Below, in pieces: positions 49,863 to 60,786 of a stretch of DNA of 64,000 bases. Source of the DNA: Diplolepis rosae (taxonomy: Eukaryota; Arthropoda; Insecta; Hymenoptera; Diplolepididae); the NCBI GenBank assembly GCA_030998225.1, contig JAPYXD010000754.1, positions 5,890,001 through 5,954,000 of the forward strand, read 5' to 3'. Position 1 is the stretch's first letter. Each line of letters begins with the position of its first letter. The translations under genes were made by a program, and so were the position numbers. The notes below the pieces were generated by a model. That model was not told the DNA's origin. It worked only from the letters and a program-made list of their open reading frames with translations, and made no database searches.

Positions 49863-50668
49863 AGACAGGTCTGGCAAATCTGAATTAAAAATTTTTGTCC
49901 AGATAATTATTCTTCATGAAAGAACAAATAAATCGACCTATTGTTTATAAAAAAAGAAAGGTAAATATGTCCTGAATTAGAGAGCACTGAAATTTCAGAA
50001 CATTTTTAACACTTTTTTACAGTTTTTAAGAATATCTCAAAAACCGTTATAGTTATCGGTAAAGTAAGTCGATATTCGTAAACTGCGTTAAAAAGCGGAT
50101 CGAAATGACCTGCGTTGATGGCGAAAAATAAATTTTCACTTCTAAAAAAAATTGTTAAACAGTTTTCGGAAATTATTTGTTGCATCTAGCGAGGACATAG
50201 GTCATTTTTGTCGATCAGTGTTATTTGAGGGGCCATTCTAGTTTAGGCGCTTGAGAAAAAGGCTATTTTCATGGATTTTTTTAGATGTTGCTATTATAAT
50301 TATTGATATAAAACTTGTTGGGCTTAATAAATAAACGCGACTCCTCAAAAAGTAGTAAAAAGTAGATATTCAAATAGTTTTAGATTCAGTATGACACTGG
50401 CTAGGGCGAAAACCGCAATTTCGAATATATATGTATAAATTCAGTAACAAAATGACGGACATTTTTCGGAAAAAAACGAGTTCTTTGTCGCCATTTGTCG
50501 ATAAGAAAAGAAAATTTAAAATTACGTTTCGTTGGTTCACGCCCTAGGCATAGGTGTAAGGAACAGTGGTAAAAATTTCAAAGATCGGTTTAGTAGTTTC
50601 GGAAATTTTATCAACAAGCGGTGTAAAAACGTTGTTTCGAAAAAAAAATGTTCTGACATATGTGCCTA

Positions 50669-51190
50669 GCATTTCTCTCTTCACAGAAATATACTCTTGT
50701 CTCTGCATGGTGCAAAAATTAAATGGATAAAGATTTCAATCTCAATTCTTTGCCACTGTTTATCTGGACCTTTTCATTTCGCGTCGCATGCTCTTTCTAC
50801 TTAGCTATTAAAGTATCCAACATTCCTCTCTTCAGAGTAATATACTGTTATGCTGCTGTACAGTGCGGGAAATTAAATGGCAAAGTAGCAGAGTTTAGAA
50901 TTATTACCATTATTCATCTCATCAAAAGAAAAGCTTTGCCTTGATAAACGATAGGATACATTTCCGAAAGCTTTCTCTCTCAGATAATATTATATTTCCG
51001 AATTGCTTGGCAAATTCCAAATTTATTACAATTTTGAAAAGAGAGACGCTTATGACTGCGCCAAGAAGTGAGCTCGGAATTTTACCATTGATAATCAAAT
51101 GCTCTTGCCACCAAGGTAAAAAATCTCCGACATTCCTCTCTTTACACAAATATACTGTTATGTCACTGTAAAATGCAAATAATTTAATAA
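50669..51190 (+). repeat. Three diverged CATTCCTCTCTT repeats
   Basis: CATTTCTCTCTTCACAGAAA, CATTCCTCTCTTCAGAGTAA and CATTCCTCTCTTTACACAAA start units at about 50669, 50821 and 51131. Each continues with TATACTSTT and a later AAATTAAATGG-like block. Spacing is about 150 and 310 bp. Old, non-coding duplications. Confidence 0.55.
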
Positions 51191-51398
51191 CTAAACGGCT
51201 CGAATCCAAGCATTTGTCAGTTCCTTCTTTCTTTTATCGTGTCGTATTGCATTGTATCACACCCAGCTATCGAATATTTCAAAAATAAACTGTGACATTA
51301 AAAATGCCTCATGCAAACATAATTTATTATAAAAGAAGTTGGTCTGCGATCAATGAGGGTAAAGTAATAAGAAGAAAATTCTTCGTTATATCGAAAGT

Positions 51399-51440
51399 GT
51401 AGCGATGTTTCGTTGGCTATGGGTTTGCCAACCTCATCAG
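51399..51440 (-). ncRNA. Hammerhead-like motif with intact CUGAUGA box
   Basis: On the - strand: CUGAUGA-G-GUUGG, loop CAAACCCAUAG, CCAAC-GAAAC-AUC-GCUAC. Both conserved boxes are intact and stem II (GUUGG/CCAAC) pairs perfectly, with one extra G after the box. The cleavage triplet would be AUC. Stem I is poor (only the first pair forms with the preceding AAAAC), so activity is doubtful without other pairing. Confidence 0.5.
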
Positions 51441-51602
51441 GTTTTATTAATTAATAAAAAAACACCAAATAATAAACTTATAAAATAGTCACAAAAAGAC
51501 ACTTTTTTCACAAAACATACATGAAAATGTCAAAATTTACTTTTATAAAAGCAGGTTTTGAAATTCAGTTTTTAAGATGATTCTTGATTAATTATCCATA
51601 AT

Positions 51603-52414
51603 ACAGGTCTGCAAATAATGGGTTTGTATTTGTTGTTGGAAAACGAAAGATCATTTTCGAGGTAATTTTTGACGTAGGATCCGAATCCGACATCAGAATC
51701 AGCCTATCACGTCAGGATTTTGAGATATTTGAGGTTATGTGCTCGAAAAATGAGGTTTATCGCTACTTTTGAGGTTATGTACAGGGCGCAAGAAATTTTT
51801 TTTGTTTTTTTCTCAAATTTCATCATTCAGCACTACTCTTTCCCTTCAAAATGAGCTATTAAACAGTCACAAGCGATTTTTTTTCACAAAGATACGGCCA
51901 TATCAAGTTTTGACATTTATCCGAACAACCTTATGAGCATTCAGTTCGCCATTTTAAAACGGCCAGCCATATTGTAAATGAAAATGTCAATCTTGCGATC
52001 CCATTTTCGTAATCAGCAATTCCGAAACCCCCGAGTAAGAGTTTTTAGAGAGCAAAATCGTTTATTTTCGTAAATTTCGATCCGCCATTTTAAATCCGCC
52101 ATCTTAGAAATGAAAATGTCAATTTTTTGACTGTAAATTCTTATTCACAGACCATCAAAACCCGCAAGCACAAATTTTCAAGATAAATTTTCGAATTAAA
52201 TTAAATTAAGAGAATATATGTAAATAGTGAAATGGAAAGCTGAAAAGTGGCTCTTCTTGGTGGTTTTCTCATATTTGAAAAATAATAAAAATTCGCGAAG
52301 TTATCGATGCTCAAATATAGCGAAAACCCGTGTTTTTCGCACTTTTAGGTTAGGATTACTCGAAAACCTGGAAACGACCCATAGCTTTTCAATAACAAAA
52401 CCTTGCAGACCTGT
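51603..52414. mobile_element. MITE with ACAGGTCTGCA ends, copy 2 (812 bp)
   Basis: ACAGGTCTGCAAATAATGGG at the left and AACCTTGCAGACCTGT at the right are inverted. It shares TTTTAGGTTAGGATTACT with the shorter relative at 13533-13919. It contains two diverged units (GCCATTTTAAAACGG and GCCATTTTAAATCCG, each followed by AATGAAAATGTCAAT). Confidence 0.7.
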
Positions 52415-53104
52415 GTAATGAGTCGGTTTCATTTATACGCCAAATTTTTTTCACGGAAAGTGTTTTTTATAGTAAATATAAAGATTTGTTTTAATTAGAA
52501 ACCAGTTCTCCACAATGATTTTGAATATGCAAGAAGAACTTTGGTGTTTTAAATGATGTTGAGTCTGTATCCGATTTAAGATTCCGGTTCATTAAAAAAT
52601 TTGTAGTGTCACCTTCCATAGAGGGTAGATCGGATACAGACTGAACATCATTTAAAACACCAAAATTCTTCTTGCTTATTCAAAATCATTATGGGGAGTC
52701 GGTTTCATTCATACACAACATTTTTTCTACAGAAAGTGTTTTTTACAGAAAATACAAAGATTTAGTTCAATTGGGAACCAAAACTAAGAAGATATTTTCC
52801 GTTCCTGTTTTCTAATTAAAACAAATCATTATATTTGCTGTAAAAAACACTTTCTGCAGAAAAATTTTTGTGTATAAATGATCGGATACAGACTCAACAT
52901 AATTTAAAACAGCAAAGTTCTTCTTGCGTGCTCAAAATCATTATGGAGGACTAATCAAGAATCATCTTAAAAACTGGACTTTTATAAACCTGCTTTTATA
53001 AAGGTAAATTTTGACATTTTCATGTATGTTTTGTGAAAAAAGTGTCTTTTTGTGACAATTTTATAAGTTTATTACTTGGTGTTTTTTTTTTAATTTAATA
53101 AAAC

Positions 53105-53146
53105 CTGAAAATGTTGGGAAACCCATAGCCAACGAAACGTCGCTAC
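53105..53146 (+). ncRNA. Hammerhead-like motif with GUC triplet, altered box
   Basis: Reads CUGAAAA-U-GUUGG, loop GAAACCCAUAG, CCAAC-GAAAC-GUC-GCUAC. The partner of 51399-51440: stem II, GAAAC and the classic GUC triplet are kept, but G8 of the CUGANGA box is A, which should abolish cleavage. Confidence 0.45.
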
Positions 53147-53150
53147 ACCT

Positions 53151-54870
53151 TCGACATAACGAAGATTTTTCTTCTTATTATTTTACCCTCATTGATCGCA
53201 AACCATCTTCTTTTATAATAATAACTATGGGGGCGACCCTATAAATTCTTTAATAAGCATAATTCAGTTTGTTAAAAAACTTTTAAAAGTAATCCCTTCA
53301 CGTTAGTTGTTCAGTCTTTTATTTTACATAAGTATCAATAAATTAGACATAGATTGCAGAATGAAAGAGTAAAGAGGAGAAATAAATCACGTTTAACATT
53401 TCATTTAACAAAAATGTGCTTTTGCTTGGAGCTGCTAAACTTCGTCTTTCTATACAAGTGCATACTTTCTTTAAATAGATCAACAAGAAGTGACGCAGGG
53501 GGAAAACAATTGAATGTGACGGCGAAAAATAGATTCACGAAAATATGCAAAGCAAGGCAAATTGAATAAGAATAGTCTACCGTACATATCGCGTCATAAA
53601 ATTTTTTTTTTCAATTTTCTGTTTTCTTCTTTTTTATATCAAAAAGTAAAACTAGTTTAGATTTTGAGCGTAGGAAAATATTTCTTATTTCATTTGAAGA
53701 AAATTTGTTAGATCAGCAAAATTATCTTTTTAGATCAAAATTATATAATTTTTCTAAGACAAAGCAGCTTTTTTGTGTACATTATTACTAATTATCAGGC
53801 ATTTCTTTTTAGGGAAAATTACAATGAAAATTCAGAAAAATTTGAATAAATCTTGGTGAATAATTCCTTTTGTAGTCGCTAATGAGGTTATAAGAAGAAA
53901 GTGCTATTATATGTACATAAAGTTTTTTCTTCCTCTGCCAACGTTCACAGACCTGTAATTATTACATTTTGTTGTTACGCGTTTCTTGAAGAAAGAGGTT
54001 ATCATACGAATTCAACCATTCGTGCTTGTGTATTTTAATCACAGCGAAAACGGATATTGATTCTCAGTGAAGTTCCTTTTCAATTTAATCTCTTGCCTGC
54101 TTGGTTGCACTCCCTTTCTAGATTTCTATAAAAACTTTTATGCTATATATAATCTAATGTAGTTCAATCACGTCATGACCTTCAAAAACAATTGGAAATG
54201 GTGGTAAATATATTGTGTCACATAAAAATTCTGATAATTTTGAAAATACTGAAGTTTTTGGTTAAAGATTTATTGATTATTTCCTTAAAATTGAATTTTA
54301 AATATTCTGAAAATCTGCTTTCTTAATTTCAATCAATTGTTTTTTTTACTTATCATTAAAAGTGATTGAGTTCTGGCTATACAATCGATTACTTTGAATT
54401 GAAAATGTTATGGATTTAAAAGATTTTTAATATAGTTTTAATATTTTAGAAACTAAAAGTTTTTAGAAAATAAATACTTTTGTACTTTTGAATTTCCTTT
54501 TTATGCGTCGAATAATGTAATAATATAATTCTTGACTTTTTGAATCTTTGATTATTGTTTAAAATAATTTAAAATCCCTTAGGAACTTGAAAAAGTTTTC
54601 TGACATTTTTTTAAAACCATCATAAACTTTTGAATTCCTTTGAATTTTCTTTGAGCTGTTTTCAAATCTCATGAAATCATTCTAAAATTTTTAAAAACTT
54701 TTAAAATAAATTGAAACTAGTCGAAATGCCTGGTTACTTACCTACTAAAATATTAGAAATTACTTCAAATCTTTCAAACCCCCGCATTCCTAATCGTTTT
54801 GAATATATTGGAATCCGTTAAAATTTGTAATATAAAATCTCTAAAAATGCCAACATTTTTCTATATTATT
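53151..54870. other. AT-rich sequence, nothing recognised
   Basis: About 1.7 kb without a supported gene, element end or repeat. Short frames (for example 53354-53569) show no domain and no splice context. Confidence 0.35.
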
Positions 54871-54929
54871 GAGGGGACTTTCAATATTTTTCGAGTTTAG
54901 ACCTTCCATATATTTTTCTATGTTTAGTA

Positions 54930-55440
54930 CCTTTATTTAGAAATTTTTTTTTTTTTTAATTCCAGCACCTTTATGTATTTCTAAACTAAAAATTTTGAGT
55001 TTTTAGGCATTTTTTTGCCATTTTTTCACTTTGAATAACTTTTTTGTTTTTTAACCAATTGTAATGATTCATTTTTTATTTTGTTCCCTACAATGTATAG
55101 CAACTTTTGGGGTATGAGAACTAAGGTATGACTGAAAAAAGTTACAAATAAAAAATAAATAAATAAAAATAAAAAATATCCCAAAATTTTATTTTATTTG
55201 TAACATATTTTCATTTATGTTACCTTATTTTCCGTACTCAAAAAGTTTCTAAACATTGTGAGGAACAAAATGAAAAAAGAATCATGACAATTGGTTAAAA
55301 AACGAAAAAGTTATCCAAAGTCAAAAAACGCCAAAAAAATGCCCAAAAAACTTAATATTTTTAGTTTAAAAATACATAAAGGTGCTGGAATTAAAAAAAA
55401 AACCAAAAATTTTCTAAATAAAGGTATTGAACATAAAAAA
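54930..55440. repeat. 510-bp internal palindrome
   Basis: Left-half blocks AATTCCAGCACCTTTATG, AACTAAAAATTTTGAG, AACCAATTGTAATGATTC and CTACAATGTATAGCAAC recur inverted in the right half (GTTTCTAAACATTGTGAGG; GAATCATGACAATTGG; CATAAAGGTGCTGGAATT). The axis is near 55180. The open frame at 55291-55500 is a by-product of the palindrome. Confidence 0.75.
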
Positions 55441-55590
55441 ATCTGCCCGCTTCGCGGGCACATTCTCATCGCGCACAGCTCGCTTCGCTCGCAAGTTTGA
55501 GCGCGTCTAGGGCGCGCGATTCGATCGTCGCGCTTCGCGCTCCGTTCTTTCTGGACCTCGCGCTCCGCGCTCGGTCTTGTGCTCTCCACA
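55441..55590. repeat. Cluster of short GC hairpins (CGCTTCGCG type)
   Basis: Within 150 bp are CCCGCTTCGCGGG, GCTCGCTTCGCTCGC, GCGCGTCTAGGGCGCGC, GCGCTTCGCGC and GCGCTCCGCGC. Each is a short perfect or near-perfect stem with a tiny loop. Another (CGCGCTTCGCGCTCG) lies at about 55998. They are strikingly GC-rich in AT-rich DNA. They may be protein-binding or replication/termination signals of the element; function unknown. Confidence 0.7.
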
Positions 55591-55757
55591 TACATTTAAG
55601 CTTATTTCTTATAATTTGATACTGAAGCTCAAACTAATTTTATAATTATATTACAGATGATGTGAATTACACATTTTCTCAAAGTCACTCTATTTCTTTT
55701 TGAATTTAAGTTAAACAGGAAATTCAATTTACTTAAGGCTCTATCAGCCTTAATGTA

Positions 55758-55960
55758 CTTACAATTTTGAACGTTCATTGAACGATAACAAACTTTTTTT
55801 CTAGAAGAAAATTAATTATTATGTTTATATTCAGGGCCCTTTAAATATACAATCGGTCATGAACAATACACTATTTTTTTAATTTTCTGGGACAATAACT
55901 AATCATTCAGTTTTCAAAAAAAATATTTTCCATCGTTCAGTGAACGTTCATAACTGTAAG
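55758..55960. mobile_element. 203-bp MITE, copy 2 (inverted relative to copy 1)
   Basis: Begins CTTACAATTTTGAACGTTC and ends GAACGTTCATAACTGTAAG, flanked by TA on both sides. The interior AAAATTAATTATTATGTTTA and CCTTTAAATATACAATCGG match 1757-1959 in reverse orientation. The same length supports a defined family. Confidence 0.85.
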
Positions 55961-56149
55961 TACATTCAGCCTTAAGGAACACATTCTCATCATGACGCTC
56001 GCGCTTCGCGCTCGATTTTCTGTATACATTTCAGTATAACTTTTTAATAAATTACATGATTAAAATAATTTATTTTCTTCCAAATCTCTCAAAAAGGAAA
56101 AACAATCGTAGAACTTATTTAAGGAAACGATTTTACAGAACAACGCTTA

Positions 56150-56640
56150 TTTTGTATCTCACATATTTTGGTGAAAAAAATCGAATTTTTTTAATATTAA
56201 AAATCAAAACATAAAATATACATCTTGTCCCGAAATGTCTTAATGAGAATTTGTAAACCTCATTTAGGCGAACAATTTTCCAGATAAACGTTTTTTTTGT
56301 ATCTCACATATTTTGTCTAAAAAATGGAATTTTTTCATTTTTATCGTATTTTTTGGAATTGAAACGAAAAATATATGTTTCATCAGAAACTGCGTCAGAC
56401 AAAATTTGTACATCTTTTTGGAAAGAACAACTTTGTATTCTTACGTTTTTTTCGTATTTTACATATTATTGTTAAAAAATTGAATTTTGGATTTTCAATA
56501 GTTTTTTTTTAATTAAAAAGAAAAATATGCATCTTATGAAAAAATGTTACAATTCAAATTTGTAGGTCTTTATGTATTCAATAATATTGTATCATAACGT
56601 TTTTTCGTATCTCGTATAATTTAACTGGAAAATGGAATTT
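56150..56640 (+). repeat. Degenerate array of ~155-bp GTATCTCACATATTTT units
   Basis: GTATCTCACATATTTTGGTG, GTATCTCACATATTTTGTC, GTATTTTACATATTATTG and GTATCTCGTATAATTTAAC occur at about 56153, 56309, 56453 and 56607. Each is followed by a GGAATTTT-type block and by ATATACATCTT-like text. Two inverted units lie at 36186-36420. Confidence 0.7.
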
Positions 56641-56936
56641 TGATATTGACTTTTTTCGAATTTGAATATGCTGTAACATTTCTAATTTTGATTTAATCAA
56701 AAAATGTTATTAGAATAATTTGTAGAGATTTATGAGCACTATCAAAAACCTGTATTGGAATTTTTGATTTTTTCAGAAAGTTATTTTCAAAAACACAAAA
56801 GTAGTGCTCAATCCCTCAATTTTGATTGGATGTGGCTGGTTAACGAACTTTTCCTTACTTTTTCGGCTCCGATAAAGTGTACCAAAGCTCAATTCAATCT
56901 GATAATTCTATCGAGAGTTATGCCGCACACGACCTA

Positions 56937-56951
56937 CAGACAGACAGACAG

Positions 56952-56985
<34 letters not shown>

Positions 56986-56995
56986 AGACAGACAC
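56937..56995 (+). repeat. (GACA)n microsatellite
   Basis: About 59 bp of GACA units, with three GACG-type variants in the middle. It is followed by ACTTTCGTAAAGCCCG and CAGGGGGTCTCAAAACG near the right end of the 2.3-kb element. Length is probably polymorphic. Confidence 0.95.
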
Positions 56996-57169
56996 TTTCG
57001 TAAAGCCCGTTTTTTCTGACTCAGGGGGTCTCAAAACGTAAAGATTTGATAAAAATTTCAAAAGTCATTTTTCACATAAAACCAATACCTTCTCATCCAT
57101 GATGAGAATGTAAAAAAACATATGGAAGGTCTAAACTCAAAAAATATTGAAAGTGGTGGATCCCCTTAA

Positions 57170-57956
57170 TGTATGAAAAAATTCAGGTTTTGTAATTTTT
57201 TCGAAAATTCCACAGTTTGTATTCTTACAAGCCTAAGGTATCGTAGATTTTAAAGTTTTAACATAAAAATTCATCATAAATTCTGAGAAATACAGTTAAT
57301 GTCATAAAGAAATGGTATTTCTTGTCACGGACAAATAAATTTATGTAGACATTTTCTAAAATCCGCCTTAAGAGCATTTCGTGTTATCGAGGAAAGGGAA
57401 TTGGAGTAAAGAGCAGGTTCAGGTGAACGAGTTGAGAATACAGATATTCTACTCGCTTAGTCTGTTTCAGGGGCGAGGTTTTCAGTTAAGTAGTAAGTTT
57501 TGAAATACAGCCGACAGTTTCCGTAGTACCAACTTTAAAAGCACCCTTACACCGTATTGGACTTCTCTTTATCCTTCCCTCATAAGAATTAATTCTGGAA
57601 TTTATCCACATCCGCAATTCTCAAACCATTCGATATTTTACACTGCTGTAAAATTAATCTTTGTATTAATTTTCCAATCTATTATTTTTCCCGTTTTTGA
57701 ATCAGTACAAAATGAGTTAATAAAAAAAATCAATATTAATTAACATTGTTTATTTAATTGAGTTTGAATATTATTTAGTAGCCTTATACTGATTGATCAG
57801 TGAAAAAATTACTGGTTCATTCGATTTTATACAAGTTTAATTGAAAAATTACCAATAATGGTAAATTCATTCAATACCAGTGGAGTAAGAACTCCGCTGA
57901 TTTAAATAGTAGTAAATTTCCTATGGCTTTCTAAATATGAACGTAAATATTTTTTA
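57170..57956. other. No gene recognised
   Basis: Mixed AT-rich sequence with a slightly GC-richer stretch at about 57360-57560. No frame, splice pattern or element end that I can support. Confidence 0.35.
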
Positions 57957-58120
57957 CTCTTTAAATTTGAATCATTCAAATTTTCACTAATTAAATCAGT
58001 TACTCTTCACTGAAGTAATCAGTGAAATTTGACTCATTCACAGTAACCTCTTTTTAGCTATTTAAATCGGTCAAATTTCTTTGATAATCAATAGATTTTT
58101 ACTGATTTATATTTAGAGAG
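57957..58120 (+). mobile_element. ATCAGTGA-rich MITE, type B, internally shortened (164 bp)
   Basis: Starts CTCTTTAAATTTGAATCAT and ends ATTTAGAGAG, flanked by TA. It keeps AGTAATCAGTGAAATTTGAC and GTAACCTCTTTTTAGCTATT but lacks the block with TGATTTGCC found in full copies. Confidence 0.82.
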
Positions 58121-58369
58121 TAATATAACATAAATCTCATAATACATGATCTCATAAAATTTTGGAAATGGTCGAATAAATTAGAGCTTTGATCAAATTT
58201 TTTAGAATGAATTGGCCTTGTGAATATTTCTGGCGCCACTTAATTATATCCACATATATGTATCTTCACTAGTTGAGAATATTTCGTGGGTACATAACTC
58301 GAGCATTCCGTGTAATTTGTGGTGCAATATTCCAGGGAAGAGTTATTGACGTCGTTATATCATACTATA

Positions 58370-58460
58370 GTAGAAGAGCATACCACGTGTTCGGTTCTCG
58401 AGTCACGTGTATAAAATCATCTCTGATAAGTAACTAAGAGTCAAGTTCTTCAGTAGAAAA
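58370..58460 (+). promoter_or_regulatory. Possible TATA promoter with two E-boxes
   Basis: Two CACGTG hexamers (58384-58389, 58404-58409) lie just upstream of TATAAAA (58410-58416), with TTCAGTA about 40 bp further on. The arrangement resembles an insect core promoter, although the TATA-to-initiator gap is longer than the usual 25-30 bp. No gene was recognised downstream; it may be a promoter of an unseen transcript or an alternative start. Confidence 0.25.
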
Positions 58461-58546
58461 GTAAATGAATAGTCAGTCAATTTAACTCAGCCAACGAGAA
58501 ACTCTGATAATGATTTTTCGAACAAAAAGATTAGAAATTTGATTTC

Positions 58547-58830
58547 CTCTCTAAATTTTGATGGCTTAGATTTCGCTCATGAAATATCAGGAAATGAATT
58601 ATTCTTTCACTTCAGTACCAATTTCACTGACAATCAGTGGTATTTCGCTGAAAAACAATGAAATTGTCACTGGCATTTTTTTTTTTTTTTTTTTTTTTTA
58701 TTATTATTTGTGCCACTGGCATAGATTAATAAAATCTGTCTTACTATTTCAGTTTTACTGACCAACTTCAATTTCAATTTCACTATTTTTAAATGTCATA
58801 CCACTGATTCTCAGTGAAAGAGTTGAAACG
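58547..58830. repeat. Diverged ATCAGTGA-type MITE with poly-T insert
   Basis: CTCTCTAAATTTTGATGG at the left, then CACTGACAATCAGTGG and later CCACTGATTCTCAGTGAAAG, mark a decayed relative of the ATCAGTGA MITEs. A run of about 21 T at 58679-58699 interrupts it. Confidence 0.5.
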
Positions 58831-58902
58831 TTTAATTATTGAATCATTTGAATTGACTTAAAGAATTTTCTCCCTTTTTCGTTTAAAAATTTTTAAAAGC
58901 TA

Positions 58903-59296
58903 CTCTCTAAACCTGAATCAGTGAAATAGTTACTGATTATATCAGTGAAAATGCATCAACTGTTGAATCAGTGCATTGCTTTGATTTCACTGAGGAATCA
59001 GTAACGTGCCACGTGAACATAACTTTTGAATTCGCGAATTACAATAAATAATAATAATTACGTTTTTTATTTTTAGTGTTGTTTAACCTAAAATAAAAAA
59101 GTTTATTGATAGTTAAAATATATTGCTGGTTTTATTATTCACACCTGAAGATTTCGCTGATTCAATAAGTAAGTTGGATCAATTTCACTGATTCATCAGT
59201 CGAATTTCACTGATTCTCAGTGAAAGACTTATAGCTGCTGCCATCAATGAATAGTCACTACGAATCAGTGGCCATTCACCGATTCAGGTTTAGAGA
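58903..59296. mobile_element. ATCAGTGA-rich MITE, type A
   Basis: Starts CTCTCTAAACCTGAATCAG after TA and ends CGATTCAGGTTTAGAGA. Core blocks TTTAACCTAAAATAAAAAAG and ATATTGCTGGTTTTATTATT and the GACTTATAGCTGCTGCC block match the other type A copies. Confidence 0.88.
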
Positions 59297-60600
59297 ATAT
59301 TAAGAACAATGTTAAGTCTCTAAAACTAACTGGGTATTTTTCGTTCCCAAAATTTTACTATCTTTTTCGCTTATTTCTAGATCTTAAAGTTGTGAGAAGA
59401 TTAGAAAGCGAAACATCTGCTGTGTAACGAAATAAGTAACTTGTTTTTTTTTTATTTCTTCTACAGCCTTTACATTTTAATCTTTATTACGGTCACAGAT
59501 TAGTCAGCAGATTTTACTTATTATATTACTGGTAACTCAACTCTGACCTGCTCAATATTGTACTGGGGAAAACCCAAAACTCTGCCGTAAAGCGAAGGAG
59601 GATCCTTTACCTCTCCTTATGAAATTGTTAACCAATAGTTGATCTTAGTTTCCCTTTCCTACTCAGTTTTATCAATCTCAACGGTTCAGCCCTTAATATT
59701 GTACTTAGAAAATTAGAATTACTTAAAACTCGAAGAAGAGAACTTCTGACCGTCCTTATTCAGAATAAGTTCTAAAGTTGTATTTTAAAAAATCAGTTTA
59801 GTTAAGAGTCGTCGCAGTCACTTGTATGTTTCACACATTATAAATAAATAGCTTTTACTACTACAAGTTATTTTTTAACAAAATTAGGTACTTCAAATTA
59901 ATTTGGGTTGTACCAGTGCACGAAACTACCTTTTGCACAAATTTTCAAACAACAAAAAACAATTTTTTGGGAAAGAACCCTAATGTACAAATTTCAGGAA
60001 TGACAGACCACAAATAAACAACAAACAGAAAAAATGAGATGAAAATTTAACAACGCAGATTTATTTATGGTAATACAGTGCAACTATAAACAACATAAAT
60101 TGAAAATTCAGTTAGTGGGGCTGGACCAAAACTTGCAAAGTTTGCACCGGAAAACTCGACGTTCATGCACATAGTCAGTAGATCAAATGTATAACTACGT
60201 AAAAATACGAAAAGCGCTTCTCAACGCAAGAAAGTTTTTTGAAAATGCATTTTAAAAATGTCGACTAAGTTACTGAAGGAAATTTTTGCAAACCGGAACA
60301 CACACATAAACTAGTTGTGTTTTTTACTCATTTTAATAACTGATTTACTTCTAGAAATCAAATGTTAAACATCCCTGTTTTAATGATATAATTCATATTA
60401 TATTATTTATATAAATTATATATAATAATATAATTTAACACTTACGTATTGTTTGAATGTTTATTAATTTAATTTGAAATGTATGCTTTCAAATTCAGAT
60501 AATTTAGACTCCAAAGTTTATAATTAACAGCTGTTTATAATTAAAAACTTGCAATTCTAAATTATTATGAAAAATATTATATAATTGTAAGATAATTATA
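59297..60600. other. No gene recognised
   Basis: About 1.3 kb of AT-rich sequence between MITE clusters. Nothing that I can support as a gene or element. Confidence 0.35.
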
Positions 60601-60786
60601 CCTAAACCTGAATTTGTGAATAGCCACTGATTTGTAGTGACCATTGACCGATGGCAGCAGTTATAAGTCTTTCACTGAGAATCAGTGAAATAGATTGAAC
60701 ACACTTATTGAATCAGTGAAATCTTGAGGTAGGAATAATAAAGCTATAGCAATATATTTTAACGATCGATGAACTCGTTTATTTTA

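Larger units (their letters stand above)
45795..50220. mobile_element. 4.4-kb CACTA-like element (CACTG ends, TTA duplication)
   Basis: The left end CACTGATCAACAACAATGAC and following CTATGTCCTCGCT are matched inverted at the right end (AGCGAGGACATAGGTCATT, TTGTCGATCAGTG). The TIR is about 50 bp. TTA flanks both sides (45792-45794, 50221-50223): the 3-bp duplication and CACTR termini expected of CACTA/EnSpm elements. A second inverted pair lies inside (46481-46545 and 49460-49398: AACATGTTCGCTCAAGCAAA). The interior holds a decayed gene of an uncharacterised multi-copy protein family (46500-47990), a deleted mariner (48039-48990), short repeats and a poly-C-bearing repeat. Confidence 0.8.
51395..53150. 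mobile_element. Inverted-repeat element with hammerhead-like motif at each end
   Basis: Arms of about 190 bp (51395-51595 and 53150-52966) match inverted: CACAAAAAGACACTTTTTTC, ACATACATGAAAATGTCAAA, AAGATGATTCTTGATTA. Each arm ends in a hammerhead-like core. The interior holds a MITE (51603-52414) and a set of nested inverted repeats (52431-52960: ACTTTGGTGTTTTAAATGAT and its partners; GAAAGTGTTTTTTACAG and CTGTAAAAAACACTTTC). No RT frame was found between the arms. Confidence 0.7.
54872..57165. mobile_element. 2.3-kb element with AGGGGACTTTCAATATTTTT ends
   Basis: AGGGGACTTTCAATATTTTT and GAGTTTAGACCTTCCATATA at the left are inverted at the right (TATGGAAGGTCTAAACTCAA; AATATTGAAAGTGGTGGATC then CCCT). 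The right side abuts TTAA (57166-57169); the left has TTGA. Inside are a large palindrome (54930-55440), GC hairpins (55441-55590), a MITE (55758-55960), ~155-bp repeats and a GACA microsatellite. No transposase is present. Confidence 0.7.
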
